Part shown: in pieces, positions 5,151-5,612 of the stretch
Position numbering within the stretch: the stretch's first letter is position 1
Layout: the number at the start of each line of letters is the position of its first letter
Assembly (NCBI GenBank): GCA_024409145.1
Contig: JAKSUF010000103.1
Coordinates: 1-5,612 of the forward strand
Length of the DNA: 5,612 bases
Origin: an archaeon
GTDB taxonomy: Archaea > Methanobacteriota > Methanobacteria > Methanobacteriales > Methanobacteriaceae
Reading direction: 5' to 3'
Position numbers and translations under genes: made by a program
Notes under the pieces: model-generated
Seen by the model: the letters and a program-made list of their open reading frames with translations, nothing else
Database searches by the model: none
What the model was told of the DNA's origin: nothing

Positions 5151-5178
5151 CAATAACATAATATACATTATATCCAAT
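5151..5178 (-). other. dif-like site, candidate phage attachment site (attP) for host XerC/XerD
   Basis: Read on the minus strand the 28-mer is ATTGGA, then TATAATGTATATTATGTTA, then TTG. The 19-base core fits the Gram-positive dif pattern (TAKAATRTATATTATGTWA) at every position as I recall it; the outer left arm (ACTTCC in B. subtilis dif) and the last three bases do not match. Integrative filamentous phages often carry a dif-like site with one degenerate arm. AT-rich chance and use as a promoter -10 are the competing readings. Confidence 0.45.
5167..5172 (-). promoter_or_regulatory. candidate -10 box (TATAAT) of the replication operon
   Basis: A perfect TATAAT on the minus strand, about 33 bases before the ATG of the 84-aa gene, would start transcription near 5160. 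No good -35 is found 16-18 bases upstream, where the TCTATCTATG inverted repeat lies, so an activator or a repressor site there is conceivable. It lies within the dif-like core, so the two readings share the same bases. Confidence 0.4.
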
Positions 5179-5180
5179 AA

Positions 5181-5210
5181 TCTATCTATGAATTAATGTA
5201 CATAGATAGA
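5181..5210. promoter_or_regulatory. perfect inverted repeat TCTATCTATG, candidate operator or Rep-binding site
   Basis: TCTATCTATG (5181-5190) and CATAGATAGA (5201-5210) are exact inverted copies 10 bases apart, centre to centre about two helical turns, as expected for a dimeric DNA-binding protein. It sits between two candidate promoters for the replication operon. A third copy of the same word is at 5261-5270. Confidence 0.65.
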
Positions 5211-5236
5211 ATATCATAATATTTGTTGTTTTACAA
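5208..5236 (-). promoter_or_regulatory. candidate promoter of the replication operon
   Basis: On the minus strand TTGTAA (5231-5236), a 17-base spacer and TATTCT (5208-5213) match the sigma-A consensus at 4 of 6 positions each. The -10 overlaps the inverted repeat, so binding there would repress. Weak evidence in such AT-rich DNA. Confidence 0.35.
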
Positions 5237-5256
5237 TAAAAAAATCAATAAAATCA

Positions 5257-5299
5257 TCTATCTATCTATGCTATGGTAGTAGTATTGGAACTATATAGC
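5257..5299 (-). other. candidate double-strand origin: nick-like TACTACTAC in hairpin loop plus iteron
   Basis: The minus strand reads TACTACTAC at 5284-5276, one base off the pMV158-family nick region TACTACGAC. It lies in the loop of a hairpin closed by GCTAT (5270-5274) and ATAGC (5295-5299). On its 3' side comes a repeat tract (three CTAT units, ending with the third TCTATCTATG copy at 5261-5270). A nick site in a hairpin loop, followed on the rep-sense strand by direct repeats and then the rep promoter, is the pMV158 origin layout. It agrees with the Rep type found here. The stem is short, so this is inferred. Confidence 0.5.
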
Positions 5300-5326
5300 T
5301 GTTAGGTTATCTAGAGTGAATTAGAT

Positions 5327-5356
5327 AAAAAGGGCCCCATTAGTTAAAGGGGGCCC
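5327..5356 (-). terminator. GC-rich intrinsic terminator upstream of the origin region
   Basis: On the minus strand GGGCCCC (5356-5350), an 11-base loop and GGGGCCC (5338-5332) pair over 7 bp and are followed by TTTTT (5331-5327). It would stop transcripts coming round the circle from the structural operon or from the 65-bp copy B before they enter the replication control region. The word GGGCCCCAT is also directly repeated (5332-5340, 5351-5359). Confidence 0.75.
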
Positions 5357-5380
5357 CATGTTATTTATTATGATTTTTTT

Positions 5381-5445
5381 ATTAACTCGCTAGCTCGTTA
5401 GCGCCCATCAACTCATTACATTCGCTGACCCGCGCACCCCACCCA
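5381..5445. repeat. 65-bp GC-rich element, copy B (upstream of terminator and origin)
   Basis: Matches 3549-3613 at 60 of 65 positions. It includes the tandem CTCGCTAG/CTCGTTAG and CGCTGACCCG (5423-5432). No gene follows it on the minus strand before the terminator at 5327-5356, so if the element contains a promoter this copy would give only a transcript of some 60 bases. Other possible roles are a single-strand origin, a protein-binding site or a recombination site. Confidence 0.9.
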
Positions 5446-5557
5446 ATATAAATAGAAGAAACAAATATATATACTTAAGTATATGTATATATAGAAACTT
5501 TTTTTTCGCTACGCGAACAAGCCCGTCGCTTGACCCGTATCCATTGTCTCCGCGACC
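5446..5557. other. non-coding region, left part: AT palindrome and GC-rich hairpin cluster
   Basis: No gene is visible. An AT-rich part holds a 16-base palindrome centred on CTTAAG (5469-5484). After a run of eight T, composition changes sharply: 5505-5557 with 1-23 is about 62% G+C in an otherwise AT-rich genome. It holds small hairpins TTCGC-TAC-GCGAA (5505-5517) and CAAGC-CCGTC-GCTTG (5518-5532), then CGTC-TGC-GACG across the junction. Clustered hairpins like these are typical of complementary-strand origins and packaging signals of filamentous phages; the assignment is inferred. Confidence 0.55.
5469..5484. repeat. 16-base perfect palindrome centred on CTTAAG
   Basis: ATATACTT/AAGTATAT is a perfect dyad, extended by further near-matches on both sides. 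It lies next to the copy B element and just before the GC-rich hairpin cluster. It may be an operator or simply an AT-rich structural element. Confidence 0.5.
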
Positions 5558-5612
5558 CTCGTCTGCGACGCCTTTCCGAGTAGATATAGAATGATGGGTT
5601 TATTTACAGTAC
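5558..5612. repeat. terminal direct repeat, right copy (circular junction)
   Basis: Exact second copy of bases 1-55. It lies in the GC-rich non-coding region, so the arbitrary contig break does not interrupt a gene. The round length of 55 is typical of a k-mer overlap left by an assembler. Confidence 0.93.

Overview
The window is almost certainly a complete circular genome of about 5,557 bp. The first 55 bases recur exactly as the last 55 (5558-5612), as expected when a circle is assembled as a linear contig. All convincing genes lie on the minus strand, the sequence is AT-rich outside a few GC-rich intergenic patches, the standard code fits every gene, and Shine-Dalgarno sequences are strong (AGGAGG type). 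Gene content and order match a filamentous, inovirus-like (Tubulavirales) phage: a Zot/pI-like assembly ATPase, a run of tiny membrane proteins including a coat protein, a large secreted, C-terminally anchored adsorption protein (pIII-like), a small candidate ssDNA-binding protein and a rolling-circle Rep. No pIV-type secretin is present, and the ATPase lacks a visible membrane and periplasmic part. Both fit a monoderm, low-GC host (Bacillota-like). The host is inferred, not shown.

Layout, in transcription order from high to low coordinates. (1) Control region 5135-5445: a GC-rich hairpin terminator (5327-5356), a candidate pMV158-type nick site in a hairpin (5270-5299), three copies of TCTATCTATG, two of them forming an inverted repeat, candidate promoters, and a dif-like 28-mer just upstream of the first gene. 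(2) Replication operon 5134-3658: two unknown small proteins (84 and 96 aa), HUH-type Rep of the pMV158 RepB kind (211 aa) and a 113-aa candidate SSB, with short overlaps or gaps, closed by a good terminator at 3620-3647. (3) A 65-bp GC-rich element (3549-3613) that recurs at 5381-5445. (4) Structural and assembly operon 3537-160: adsorption protein (563 aa), then 54, 56, 25 and 46 aa membrane proteins, the 68-aa coat protein, two stacked hairpins, a 43-aa membrane protein and the Zot-like ATPase. (5) Non-coding region 5446-5557 joined to 1-159: GC-rich, with several small hairpins, the likely place for the complementary-strand origin and packaging signal.

Together these describe a phage that replicates by Rep-initiated rolling circle, coats the single strand with the candidate SSB, inserts its small coat proteins in the membrane and extrudes virions with the ATPase. 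The least expected parts are the plasmid-like replication module with a recognisable origin candidate, the dif-like site suggesting Xer-mediated integration, the duplicated 65-bp element, and the set of six very small membrane proteins, four of which are under 55 codons and easily missed.
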